DNA of 64,000 nucleotides, taken from positions 5,952,001 to 6,016,000 of the forward strand of contig OW818680.1 of the NCBI GenBank assembly GCA_942493055.1. The letters run 5' to 3'. Each line of letters opens with the position of its first letter. Positions within the stretch are counted from its first letter, which is position 1. Of this stretch, positions 8,298-16,317 are shown piece after piece. Made by a program: the position numbers and the translations under genes. The DNA comes from CAIZQW01 sp942493055 (lineage in GTDB: Bacteria; Verrucomicrobiota; Kiritimatiellia; RFP12; UBA1067). The notes beneath the pieces were generated by a model. The model was not told the DNA's origin and ran no database searches. It saw only the letters and a list, made by a program, of their open reading frames with translations.

Positions 8298-10070
8298 TTA
8301 ATCGAGTGCCCGAGCTGTGTAATGGGTGTGTAGCAGCTCGTGTGACTTATGACCGAGCGGTGCGCCCAGGAAGTCGGCATAGAGATCCAGCACCTGCTGG
8401 TTCTCATGCGATTTCCTGAGCTTTTTGCTCTCGTCCTCAGCATAGATCCCTGCGATACGCTGCAGACGTACATTATCATCGGTGAAGCGGGGTTGTCCGC
8501 CGCCACCGATGCAGCCGCCCGGGCAGGTCATGACCTCGACAAAGTGGTAACTCGCCTCGCCATTTTTGATGCGCTCAAGTAAGCGCCGGGTGTTGCCAAG
8601 TCCATGGCTGACCGCCACGCTGACTTCGACGCCCTCCAGGAAGGACCACTCGGGCCTGGTGCCTGTGATCGTGAGCTTCGCGTCTTTCACCCCTTCAAGC
8701 CCTTCTATGGCCTTGACATGGAGGTTGTCCACAGGAAGTTCGCGCCCGGTCACGATCTCATACGCGGTGCGCAACGCGGCTTCCATCACGCCGCCCGTAT
8801 TGGCGAAGATGTCTGCCGCGCCCGAGGAGAGCCCCAGCGGTGCATCCATCTCAGCGTCAGGAAGATTTCTGAAGTCGATGCCCGCCTCGCGGATCATCCG
8901 CGCCAGTTCACGCGTGGTGAGCACATAGTCCACGTCCTGCACACCACTGGAGTTCATCTCCGGCCGTTGACATTCAAACTTTTTCGCTGTGCACGGCATC
9001 ACCGAGACCACGATCATGTCTTCAGGTTTTACATCGATCTTCTGAGCATAATAGGTCTTGGCCAAGGCCCCGAACATCTGCTGCGGTGACTTGCACGTCG
9101 AGAGGTTGGGCAGGAATTGCGGATAGTAGTACTCCGCAAATTTGATCCACCCTGGCGAACAGCTCGTAAACATCGGCAGGGCGACCTTCTTCTTCTCGAC
9201 CAGCGCCTGTTTCAGGCGGGTGAGCAGTTCCGTGCCCTCCTCCATGATGGTCAGGTCGGCTGTGAAGTTGGTGTCGAAAACCGCATGGAAGCCGAGCTGC
9301 CGGAGCGCGGAGACCATCTTGCCTGTGACGCGCGTGCCCGGCGGATAGCCAAACGCTTCGCCCAGTGCCGCGCGGATCGCGGGTGCGGTCTGCACGACGA
9401 CTGTTTTCGTCTTGTCATCCAGCATGCGCCAGACATCCTCGATCGCGCTGTGTTCGCTGATAGCGCCCACCGGGCAGACTGCTGCACACTGACCGCATTG
9501 CACACAGGCAACGCCGTCGAGCTGGCGTGTAAAGGCCGGCCCGATGACGGTCGCGAAGCCGCGGCCTTGCGCGCCGAGCGCGCCGATGCCCTGCACCGAG
9601 GTGCAGACCGTGACGCAGCGCCGGCACTTGATGCACTTGCTGTTGTCACGGGTGAGTGCAGGCGTTGACGTGTCTTTCATGGGCGCCGCCTTCGTCCCGG
9701 TGTAGGCGAGATCGCGCACCCCGAGGTCAGCCGCCAACTGACGCAGTTCGCAGTCCTCACTCCGGTCGCAGAGCTGGCAGTTGCCGTCATGTTCCGAAAG
9801 CAGCAACTCGACCACTTGTTTGCGCGCCTGACGCACGCGCCGAGTGTTGGTGTGAACCACCATCTTCTCAGCGCACGGCGTGGCGCAAGCAGCCATCAGG
9901 GTCTTTGCGCCCTCGACCTCGACCATGCAGACGCGGCAAGCGCCCAGCGGGTCGTTTTTCTCAAGAAAGCAGAGCGTGGGGATGGTGATCCCTGCCTGAC
10001 GCGCTGCCTGCAAGACTGTTGTTTCGGGTTTAACCGAAAGTTCCTGTCCGTTGATTGTCACCTGAATCAT
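8298..10070 (-). CDS. hydA: [FeFe]-hydrogenase catalytic subunit HydA (multimeric NAD-linked type)
   Basis: 590 residues. Domains in order: a [2Fe-2S] ferredoxin domain (C34, C45, C48, C62), a His-Cys3 cluster site (H94, C98, C101, C107), two [4Fe-4S] sites (C146-C156 and C189-C199), then the H-cluster domain. The H-cluster motifs are L1 FTSCSPGW (C304), L2 MPCTAKKFE (C360) and L3 TCPGGCIGGGGQP (C516, C520), followed by the small subunit-like tail. L1 has a single Cys (TSCS rather than TSCC), a form I associate with HydABC-type enzymes. With HydB and HydC it should couple H2 to NAD(P)H, and possibly to ferredoxin by electron bifurcation. It overlaps hydB by ATGA. The HydEFG maturases are not in the window. 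Confidence 0.95.
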   Translation of the reverse strand: MIQVTINGQELSVKPETTVLQAARQAGITIPTLCFLEKNDPLGACRVCMVEVEGAKTLMAACATPCAEKMVVHTNTRRVRQARKQVVELLLSEHDGNCQLCDRSEDCELRQLAADLGVRDLAYTGTKAAPMKDTSTPALTRDNSKCIKCRRCVTVCTSVQGIGALGAQGRGFATVIGPAFTRQLDGVACVQCGQCAAVCPVGAISEHSAIEDVWRMLDDKTKTVVVQTAPAIRAALGEAFGYPPGTRVTGKMVSALRQLGFHAVFDTNFTADLTIMEEGTELLTRLKQALVEKKKVALPMFTSCSPGWIKFAEYYYPQFLPNLSTCKSPQQMFGALAKTYYAQKIDVKPEDMIVVSVMPCTAKKFECQRPEMNSSGVQDVDYVLTTRELARMIREAGIDFRNLPDAEMDAPLGLSSGAADIFANTGGVMEAALRTAYEIVTGRELPVDNLHVKAIEGLEGVKDAKLTITGTRPEWSFLEGVEVSVAVSHGLGNTRRLLERIKNGEASYHFVEVMTCPGGCIGGGGQPRFTDDNVRLQRIAGIYAEDESKKLRKSHENQQVLDLYADFLGAPLGHKSHELLHTHYTARALD

Positions 10071-13000
10071 ACATGTACCTCTCTGACTTTTCCGGTTTTA
10101 CCATAATCGCAGCGCAGACAGCGGTTCGCCTGTCGGCGGGCTGCTGCTTCATTCCAGGGTTGTTCGACCTCGTCGAAATTGTTGCGCCGACGCGCGACAG
10201 GGATCATGTTCACCTCTTCACGCGGATAGGGAACCGGATCGGCATCGGGGTCGTAGTTGACCGTGAGTTCAGGATAGGTGCGCCAGAAGGCATGCGCCTC
10301 GCCTGTTAACTGCGTATCAATCGCGACGGCTGCGCGTTCGCCTGCGGCAATGGCTTCGACTACGGAGGACGGACCAGTGACCGCGTCGCCGCCGGCAAAG
10401 AGCCAGGGCACGGAGGTCTTCCCGCTGACGGGATTGGCCTGTATCCAGCCGGACTCGGTCAAGGTGACTTCGGTCGTCCCGATCACTTTCTTGGCATCCA
10501 GCCCTTGTCCAATAGCCAGGATCACCTGGTCGCACACGAGTGTTTCCAGTTCATCGTCGTGGCCGGCCATGGCGCGGCGACGTCCTGTCCGGTCGTAGTC
10601 GCCGAGCATCATGGCGCGGCAGATCACGCCGCTCACCTTTCCTTCAGCCACGGTAAAGGCCTCAGGGGCGCAGAGCGTCCGGAGGGTGACGCCCTCCTGC
10701 TGCGCCTGCTCGATCTCTTCCGCATACGCAGGCATCTGCTCGCGGGTGCGGCGGTAGACGACCGTGACGCTCTCGGCTCCCAGCCGAAGCGCGGTGCGGG
10801 CTGCATCGATTGCGGCATTGCCGCCGCCGATCACGACCACGCGCTTCCCAACAGGGGCTGAACCGCGAATGTTGTAGGTGCGAAGGAATTCCATCGACTC
10901 GGTCACGCCCTGCGCATCCGCGCCGGGCACATCCAGTTTGACGCCTTCAGGTGCACCGACGGCGAGGAAGATCGCCTCGTGGCCGTCATCGTGCAGGCTC
11001 TGCAAGGTGAAGTCCTGTCCCAGTGTTTGCGCGGTCCTGATCTCGACGCCGAGCGATTCAATTAGGCGTATTTCGCGCGCTAATGTCTCGCGGGGCAACC
11101 GGTAGGCCGGAATGGCCTGGACCAGCATGCCGCCGGGACGCGGTTCGTGTTCGAGCACCACGGGGCGATAGCCGAGGCGCGCCAGGAAGTAGGCGCACGT
11201 CAGGCCCGCAGGGCCGGCCCCGATGATCGCAACCTTCCGAGCGGCATTCGCCGCGTTCTCGCGAACCTCCGGTCGTTGAATGACCACCTCTTGGTCGACC
11301 ATGAAGCGCTTGACGCCGCGGATGGCCACCGGGGAGTCGAGTGAACTGCGTCGACAGTGATCTTCGCACGTATGGAAGCAGACCCGTGAGCAAATGGCCG
11401 CGAAGGGGTTGCGTTCGCGATGCAGGCGCAAGGCCTCCGCATAACGTCCCTCGCCCACCAGCGAAACGAAACCCGGCACATAGACCCCGGCAGGGCAGGC
11501 GCTCAGGCACGGTGCCAATACCAGATTCGGACAGACACCCGCGACGCAGTGGCGATCGCGGATATGCTGCACATACTCTTCGCGGAAGTGGCGGATGGTG
11601 GAGAGCACAGGGTTGGGCGCTGTCTGGCCCAGTCCGCACAAGGAGGACTCCTTGATGAAGTGGCCGAGATCGATCAGCCGCTGGATATCCTCCATTTCCC
11701 CTTCACCCCCGCAGATGCGCTCGAGAATCTCCAGCATGCGCTTGGTGCCGACACGGCAGGGGGCGCACTTTCCGCAGGATTCCTCCTGGACGAATTCAAT
11801 GAAGAACCGGGCCACATCGACCATGCAGGTATCCTCATCCATGACGATCAGTCCGCCGGAGCCCATGATGGCGCCGAGCTCCTGGAGTTTCTCATAGTCC
11901 AGGGGCACGCTGAGATGCTGACGGGGAATGCAACCGCCTGAAGGTCCGCCAAGCTGTGCAGCCTTAAAGGCCTTGTCCCCGCGAATGCCGCCGCCGATTT
12001 CATAGACGACTTCGCCGAGCGACGTCCCCATCGGAACCTCGACAAGGCCTGTGTTTTTGACTGCACCGGCCAGCGCGAAGACCTTGGTCCCCTTGCTCTT
12101 GGGGGTGCCCATGCTGGCAAACCATTCGCCGCCATTGAGGATGATCGGCGCGATGCAGGCGTATGTTTCGACGTTGTTCAAGAGTGTCGGCTTACCCCAC
12201 AACCCCTTTTGTGCAGGGAAGGGCGGACGCGGACGCGGTTCGCCGCGCTTGCCCTCGATGGAGGTGATGAGCGCCGTCTCCTCGCCGCAGACAAAGGCGC
12301 CTGACCCCATGCGGATATCGAGATCAAAGGAGAAGTCGCTCCCCATGATCTTCTTGCCGAGCAACCCATGGGCGCGGGCCTGATCAATGGCCAACTGGAG
12401 CCGTTTCACAGCCAGCGGATATTCCGCGCGGACGTAAACGAAGCCCTCATCAGCGCCGATCGTAAAGGCTGCGATGGCCATGCCTTCGATCACGCTATGG
12501 GGGTCGCCTTCAAGGACGCTGCGATCCATATAGGCTCCAGGATCACCTTCGTCGCCGTTGCACAAGACATACTTCTTCTCGCTGGGCGTCTGGCGTGTGA
12601 GCATCCATTTCAGATGCGTCGGGAAGCCTGCGCCACCGCGGCCCCGGAGTCCGGAGAGTTGGAGCTGGTCCAGGACATCGGTCGGCTTCAGGGTGTCCAG
12701 CACCTTGGCGAGCGCGGAATAGGCTCCCGCTGCAACAGCTTCCTCAATCTTTTCCGGGTCCACATTGCCGCAGGTACGCAAAACCACTTTGGTCTGACGT
12801 GAGAAAAAGGGGATTTCGCTGCAGGTCCGTTGAAGCGCGTCGGTCTGGTCGTCCCGGACCATCAGGCGCTCAACGGGTTTACCGGCGATCAAATGTTCGC
12901 AGACAATGGCTTCAGCATCTTCAGGCTTGACCCCTTGATAGAAGGATTGGTCTGAGCCGGAGCCCACGAGAAAAACAGGTCCCCGTACACACGGTCCCAT

Positions 13001-13213
13001 GCAACCTGTTTCGCGTATGGCCACCTTTTTTTCAAGGCCATGTGTTTTCAAGGCCTTCCGCAAAGCATCTTCTACATCGCGCGCCCCAGAGGCCAGGCAG
13101 CTTCCACCGACGCAGACCCGTATCTCCTGCTGGGCTGCTGGAGCGGTGAGCTGCTTCTTCCACGCAGTCAAATCTGCCGTGCTCTTCATCATTTTTACTT
13201 TTGCCGCACTCAT
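10067..13213 (-). CDS. hydB: HydB/NuoF-type diaphorase subunit fused to an NfnB/GltD-like flavoprotein
   Basis: 1048 residues, about 400 longer than typical HydB. Residues 30-110 are a thioredoxin-like [2Fe-2S] domain (C34, C39, C71, C75). Residues 140-550 are the NuoF FMN/NADH domain (GLRGRGGAGFP at 188-198, NGDEGDPGAYMD) with its [4Fe-4S] site (C480, C483, C486, C526). The usual C-terminal 2[4Fe-4S] ferredoxin is not seen. Instead a GltD/NfnB-like part follows: a cysteine-rich Fe-S region (C569, C573, C608, C612, C616, C620), an FAD motif VAIIGAGPAG (661-670), a second dinucleotide motif VVIGGGNAAIDAA (793-805) and a closing CLRC. The second site suggests NADP(H) access in addition to NAD(H). 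Both gene boundaries are ATGA overlaps with hydC and hydA. Confidence 0.93.
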   Translation of the reverse strand: MSAAKVKMMKSTADLTAWKKQLTAPAAQQEIRVCVGGSCLASGARDVEDALRKALKTHGLEKKVAIRETGCMGPCVRGPVFLVGSGSDQSFYQGVKPEDAEAIVCEHLIAGKPVERLMVRDDQTDALQRTCSEIPFFSRQTKVVLRTCGNVDPEKIEEAVAAGAYSALAKVLDTLKPTDVLDQLQLSGLRGRGGAGFPTHLKWMLTRQTPSEKKYVLCNGDEGDPGAYMDRSVLEGDPHSVIEGMAIAAFTIGADEGFVYVRAEYPLAVKRLQLAIDQARAHGLLGKKIMGSDFSFDLDIRMGSGAFVCGEETALITSIEGKRGEPRPRPPFPAQKGLWGKPTLLNNVETYACIAPIILNGGEWFASMGTPKSKGTKVFALAGAVKNTGLVEVPMGTSLGEVVYEIGGGIRGDKAFKAAQLGGPSGGCIPRQHLSVPLDYEKLQELGAIMGSGGLIVMDEDTCMVDVARFFIEFVQEESCGKCAPCRVGTKRMLEILERICGGEGEMEDIQRLIDLGHFIKESSLCGLGQTAPNPVLSTIRHFREEYVQHIRDRHCVAGVCPNLVLAPCLSACPAGVYVPGFVSLVGEGRYAEALRLHRERNPFAAICSRVCFHTCEDHCRRSSLDSPVAIRGVKRFMVDQEVVIQRPEVRENAANAARKVAIIGAGPAGLTCAYFLARLGYRPVVLEHEPRPGGMLVQAIPAYRLPRETLAREIRLIESLGVEIRTAQTLGQDFTLQSLHDDGHEAIFLAVGAPEGVKLDVPGADAQGVTESMEFLRTYNIRGSAPVGKRVVVIGGGNAAIDAARTALRLGAESVTVVYRRTREQMPAYAEEIEQAQQEGVTLRTLCAPEAFTVAEGKVSGVICRAMMLGDYDRTGRRRAMAGHDDELETLVCDQVILAIGQGLDAKKVIGTTEVTLTESGWIQANPVSGKTSVPWLFAGGDAVTGPSSVVEAIAAGERAAVAIDTQLTGEAHAFWRTYPELTVNYDPDADPVPYPREEVNMIPVARRRNNFDEVEQPWNEAAARRQANRCLRCDYGKTGKVREVHV

Positions 13214-13758
13214 GCTTGCACCGCCTCTCCAGTTGCCTGGTTTGCCGCCTGAACGCGGTAGGTCTCAAGAATTTCGCCGATCTTACTCGACTTGACCCGC
13301 TGATGAAGGTCATCGTTGACCATCATCACAGGAGCCATTCCACAGGCGCCGAAACAGCGCCCTACGCCGAGCGAGAAGAGCCGGTCTGGCGTGGTCTCCC
13401 CCACGTCAATGCCCAACTTATGCTTGAGCGCTTGAAGCAGTTCGTTGCCTCCGCGGACGTAACACGCTGTCCCCAGACAGACACGAACCATGTAGGTGCC
13501 GCGAGGGACGGTCGAGAAAAAGGAATAGAATGTCACAACCCCGGCGACTTCACTGTACGGTTTGCCAAAAACATGGGCAATCCGCTGGATGATTGCTTCG
13601 GGAAGATACCCCAGCCGCGTTTGCGCAATTTGGAGGGCGGGGATCACGCCTCCCGGCTTTGTTGCATACTCTTGCAACATGGGTTCCAACTCTTCAATGA
13701 TCTGCGCCTCTGTTAATGAGCAGTTGCCGCAGCAACAGCCACCTGTTGAATCCGACAT
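13210..13758 (-). CDS. hydC: HydC/NuoE-type [2Fe-2S] subunit
   Basis: 182 residues. The NuoE thioredoxin-like fold carries the [2Fe-2S] ligands in CLGTACYVRGG and GRCFGACGMAP. The upstream helical part is typical (GYLPEAIIQRIAHVFGKP, then VAGVVTFYSFF). It is the small electron-transfer subunit of the HydABC complex. An unusual N-terminal CCCGNC cluster at residues 8-13 lies before the conserved fold and might bind a metal. It is the first of the three hyd genes and has a strong ribosome site. Confidence 0.94.
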   Translation of the reverse strand: MSDSTGGCCCGNCSLTEAQIIEELEPMLQEYATKPGGVIPALQIAQTRLGYLPEAIIQRIAHVFGKPYSEVAGVVTFYSFFSTVPRGTYMVRVCLGTACYVRGGNELLQALKHKLGIDVGETTPDRLFSLGVGRCFGACGMAPVMMVNDDLHQRVKSSKIGEILETYRVQAANQATGEAVQA

Positions 13759-13764
13759 AAGAAA

Positions 13765-13771
13765 CCTCCTT
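13765..13771 (-). promoter_or_regulatory. Strong ribosome binding site of hydC
   Basis: On the minus strand AAGGAGG lies 6 nt before the hydC ATG. It is one of the best Shine-Dalgarno matches in the window, which suggests high translation of the hydrogenase operon. Confidence 0.8.
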
Positions 13772-13822
13772 CAGGTCTCGCTCGCCTGTGTGGAATAGAT
13801 GTATTTAAAAGAAAGGATTGCC

Positions 13823-14263
13823 TTACAGCGATCCCGTAATATAGTTCTCAAGGTTCTTGATGTCCTGCTCGCGTTCGGTGCAGAGGAACTTCACGACATC
13901 GCCAATTGAAATCAAACCAATCAGCTTGTTATGTTCCATCACGGGTAAATGGCGAAGCCGTTTTTCGGTCATGATCATCATGCAGGACTCTACAAGTTCC
14001 GTGGACTGGACGGTGATAATGGGGGAGGACATGACTTCACCCACGGTCACGCTTCGGAGCGGCTGTTCCTTAAGAAGAACCTTTCTCATGCAATCACGCT
14101 CAGTCAACATCCCGATAACTTTGCCTGTACTGTCAACAACTGGAAGACTTCCAATGCGACTATCCTCCATCTGCTTGACAGCGTCAAAGATCGTTGTCGT
14201 GGGCGCGGTTGTAACGACATCATTGCCCTTGAGTTTCAACAATTTTCCGACAGGTGTTTCCAT
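13823..14263 (-). CDS. CBS-domain pair protein
   Basis: 146 residues, almost entirely two CBS motifs: residues about 8-65 (TTTIFDAVKQMEDSRIGSLP, then VIGMLTERDCMRKVL) and 74-135 (STELVESCMMIMTEKRLRHL, then LIGLISIGDVVKF). Stand-alone CBS pairs bind adenine nucleotides and act as energy sensors. An AAGGAG ribosome site precedes the ATG. The stop lies 64 bp before hydC on the same strand, so it may be cotranscribed with the hydrogenase and report the adenylate or NAD state to it. That link is inference from position. Confidence 0.9.
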   Translation of the reverse strand: METPVGKLLKLKGNDVVTTAPTTTIFDAVKQMEDSRIGSLPVVDSTGKVIGMLTERDCMRKVLLKEQPLRSVTVGEVMSSPIITVQSTELVESCMMIMTEKRLRHLPVMEHNKLIGLISIGDVVKFLCTEREQDIKNLENYITGSL

Positions 14264-14444
14264 GGTGTACTCCTTTGTTTTTAAATAACTAGTCTCGTCC
14301 TGCTCGGTAATACAACATCAACGTTGTTTTCATACCTTTGCCGATACTATTCTAGCATGCTCTAGATCATAGGCTATTCCAGTCGAAATCGTCAATCAGA
14401 AAAATTTATTTCTTTTCCGAGTTTGATTTTTTTGTGGTTGAGGC

Positions 14445-14473
14445 TTGACGGGGAGAACTGAATATTATATAAG
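14445..14473 (+). promoter_or_regulatory. Sigma-70-type promoter of the iclR-led operon
   Basis: TTGACG at 14445-14450, a 17-nt spacer and TATAAG at 14468-14473, in an AT-rich gap that separates the CBS gene from the iclR-type gene. The predicted start of transcription is about 20 nt before the GTG at 14501. The 237-bp gap otherwise holds only AT-rich sequence and a small AACGTT-centred palindrome near 14320. Confidence 0.6.
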
Positions 14474-14500
14474 CAATATATAGTTTCATGGGTATAAAAC

Positions 14501-15307
14501 GTGACACAAAAGAAAATCAGTAAACCGAAGTATGATGCTCCTGCGGCGCGGATGGTGATCCGGCTCATTGAGGAGTTGTGCAATTCAGAGGAGCCTTTAG
14601 GGGTCACGGAGCTTGTTCAGCGCTTGAACTCGAACGGGAACATGGTCTTCCGTCTCTTGCATACGTTAGAGGATGTGGGATGGATTGTGCGCAGCGGGAC
14701 TTCAACGCCGAAATATGCAATGGGGTTACGCCCGTTCCATTATACGAGCAAGCCGATCAGGCGCACGAATCTTCGTCAGGCGGCTGCGTCGCCGTTGATG
14801 GACTTGCATCAGAAGACCCGCCAGAGTTGCTATCTTGGAATTGTTGATGGCACGCGAACCTTCATGGTGGAGCACTTGGATGCTTTGGAGGGCGACATCC
14901 GTTTAAGCGCACAACCGGGCGGTCGCCATCTGATGCATTGCGCGGCCCCGGGGAAAGTCTTGCTGGCCTTCAGTCCTGAAGCGTTTGTCGAACAGGTCAT
15001 CAAGGCCGAGGGGTTACCTGCGCAGACCGAGCATACCCTAACGTCTGCGGCGAAATTGAAGAAAGAGTTGTCAACGATTCGTGGGGCAGGTTATGCGCTC
15101 GATCGGGAAGAGTTTGCACGGGGGTTGATTTGCTTTGCCGCACCCCTGTTTGATGTCAACAATCAAGTGGTCGGCACTGTCGGAATTTCGGTTTTAACGC
15201 TTTATTATTCTTTAACACAGCTTGAGAAGGAACTGGGCCCTGCCGTAATAGCGGCTGCGGACCGGACTTCAGAGGCACTCGGCGCAATGCGTCGGTGCGG
15301 CACGTAA
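14501..15307 (+). CDS. IclR-family transcriptional regulator
   Basis: 268 residues from a GTG; the ATG at 14488 is out of frame. An N-terminal winged helix (residues about 12-75: VIRLIEELCNSEEPLGVTEL, then HTLEDVGWIVR) is followed by an IclR effector domain (GGRHLMHCAAPGKVLLAF, GYALDREEFARGLICFAAP, VVGTVGISV), the standard IclR order. These proteins usually sense small organic acids or aromatic compounds and regulate neighbouring catabolic genes. It heads a co-directional series of seven genes with gaps of 0-32 bp after it, so it probably controls that operon and itself. Confidence 0.92.
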   Translation: MTQKKISKPKYDAPAARMVIRLIEELCNSEEPLGVTELVQRLNSNGNMVFRLLHTLEDVGWIVRSGTSTPKYAMGLRPFHYTSKPIRRTNLRQAAASPLMDLHQKTRQSCYLGIVDGTRTFMVEHLDALEGDIRLSAQPGGRHLMHCAAPGKVLLAFSPEAFVEQVIKAEGLPAQTEHTLTSAAKLKKELSTIRGAGYALDREEFARGLICFAAPLFDVNNQVVGTVGISVLTLYYSLTQLEKELGPAVIAAADRTSEALGAMRRCGT

Positions 15308-15339
15308 TACAAAAAAGGTAAAAATAGGGGGGGTATCGC

Positions 15340-16305
15340 ATGAAGAAAGGTACACTGTTTCTCGGCATGGTTGCAACGTGCGGCATGCTTTACGCGCAGG
15401 GCGTGAAGGTGGGGACGGGCTGTTCGGAAGCAAAGGATGCAAAGGGCGCTGGAACTGAGGCAGCGGCGCAGGCTAAAGCGGCCTGGGGAGAGGGGGCTCC
15501 GAAGATTGTTTTTGTTTTTGCAGCGCGCAGTCTGCTGAAGCCGGAGTTGGTCGAAGGAGTGGCTCAGCATTTTGATAAAGCCTTGATCTATGGATGCGAA
15601 GGCTATTCCCCTGTGACGTCAACGGGAAACTTTTCAGAGCTGGGACATACTATTCCCACGGGTGTCGCCGTGTTAGCATTAGGAGGGGATCTGTCGGTGG
15701 CGGCAGCAAGCGAGCCTGTCGCTGCAGGGCCTGACAAGAAAGCGGCTTTCCAGTTGAGCGGCGAAAAGCTTGGTGCCGCGTTGAAAGGTGCAATCGAGGC
15801 GGCGAAGCAGAGCCGTATCGTCATTACCTTTGGCAATCAGCACGTGGGGGACAATCAGCCCTTCATGGATGGCTTTTATAAAGGCACAGGTGTGACGCTT
15901 CCGGTGGTCGGAGCGGCGGCAGGCGGGCAGGGGTCAAAGGAGATTGTGAAGGGCGAGATCGTCACAGGGGTGAATGTCGCGGTGCTTGTGGCCGGCCCCT
16001 TCAAGTTGGGTGTGGGGCTGGCTGGCGGCAATGACAACTTGGCTGCAAAGGCGACGGAGGCGTTCACCAGTGCCACGAAAGAACATGGCGTGAAACCCGC
16101 TGCTGTCTTTGTCTTTGACTGCGGCGGGCGTCGCGGCACGATGTTTAGTCAGAAAGAGTTGGCCACTGAGTTTTCCAACATGAAGAAAGTAGTTCCCGAG
16201 TCGCCGCTCTTCGGTTTTTATGGGGGAGGCGAAATTGGTACCGTTGCCTTGGACAAGCCTTCAAAGGGTGTCGGGTTTCATATTGCTGTTGCTGCGATAT
16301 ATTGA
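15340..16305 (+). CDS. Exported FIST-domain protein
   Basis: 321 residues: a signal peptide (MKKGTLFLGMVATCGMLYAQ), then the FIST-N and FIST-C regions. These show as VKVGTGCSEAKD, a long alternating alpha/beta part with LIYGCEGYSPVT, and the typical C-terminal ending VPESPLFGFYGGGEIG. FIST domains are proposed ligand sensors for small molecules such as amino acids and are mostly cytosolic, often linked to signalling domains. Here the domain is alone and exported. A GGGGGG-rich ribosome site precedes the ATG. It lies 12 bp before a tri-haem protein, so a periplasmic sensing or redox role in the same pathway is likely. Confidence 0.82.
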   Translation: MKKGTLFLGMVATCGMLYAQGVKVGTGCSEAKDAKGAGTEAAAQAKAAWGEGAPKIVFVFAARSLLKPELVEGVAQHFDKALIYGCEGYSPVTSTGNFSELGHTIPTGVAVLALGGDLSVAAASEPVAAGPDKKAAFQLSGEKLGAALKGAIEAAKQSRIVITFGNQHVGDNQPFMDGFYKGTGVTLPVVGAAAGGQGSKEIVKGEIVTGVNVAVLVAGPFKLGVGLAGGNDNLAAKATEAFTSATKEHGVKPAAVFVFDCGGRRGTMFSQKELATEFSNMKKVVPESPLFGFYGGGEIGTVALDKPSKGVGFHIAVAAIY

Positions 16306-16317
16306 TAAGGACCAGTC

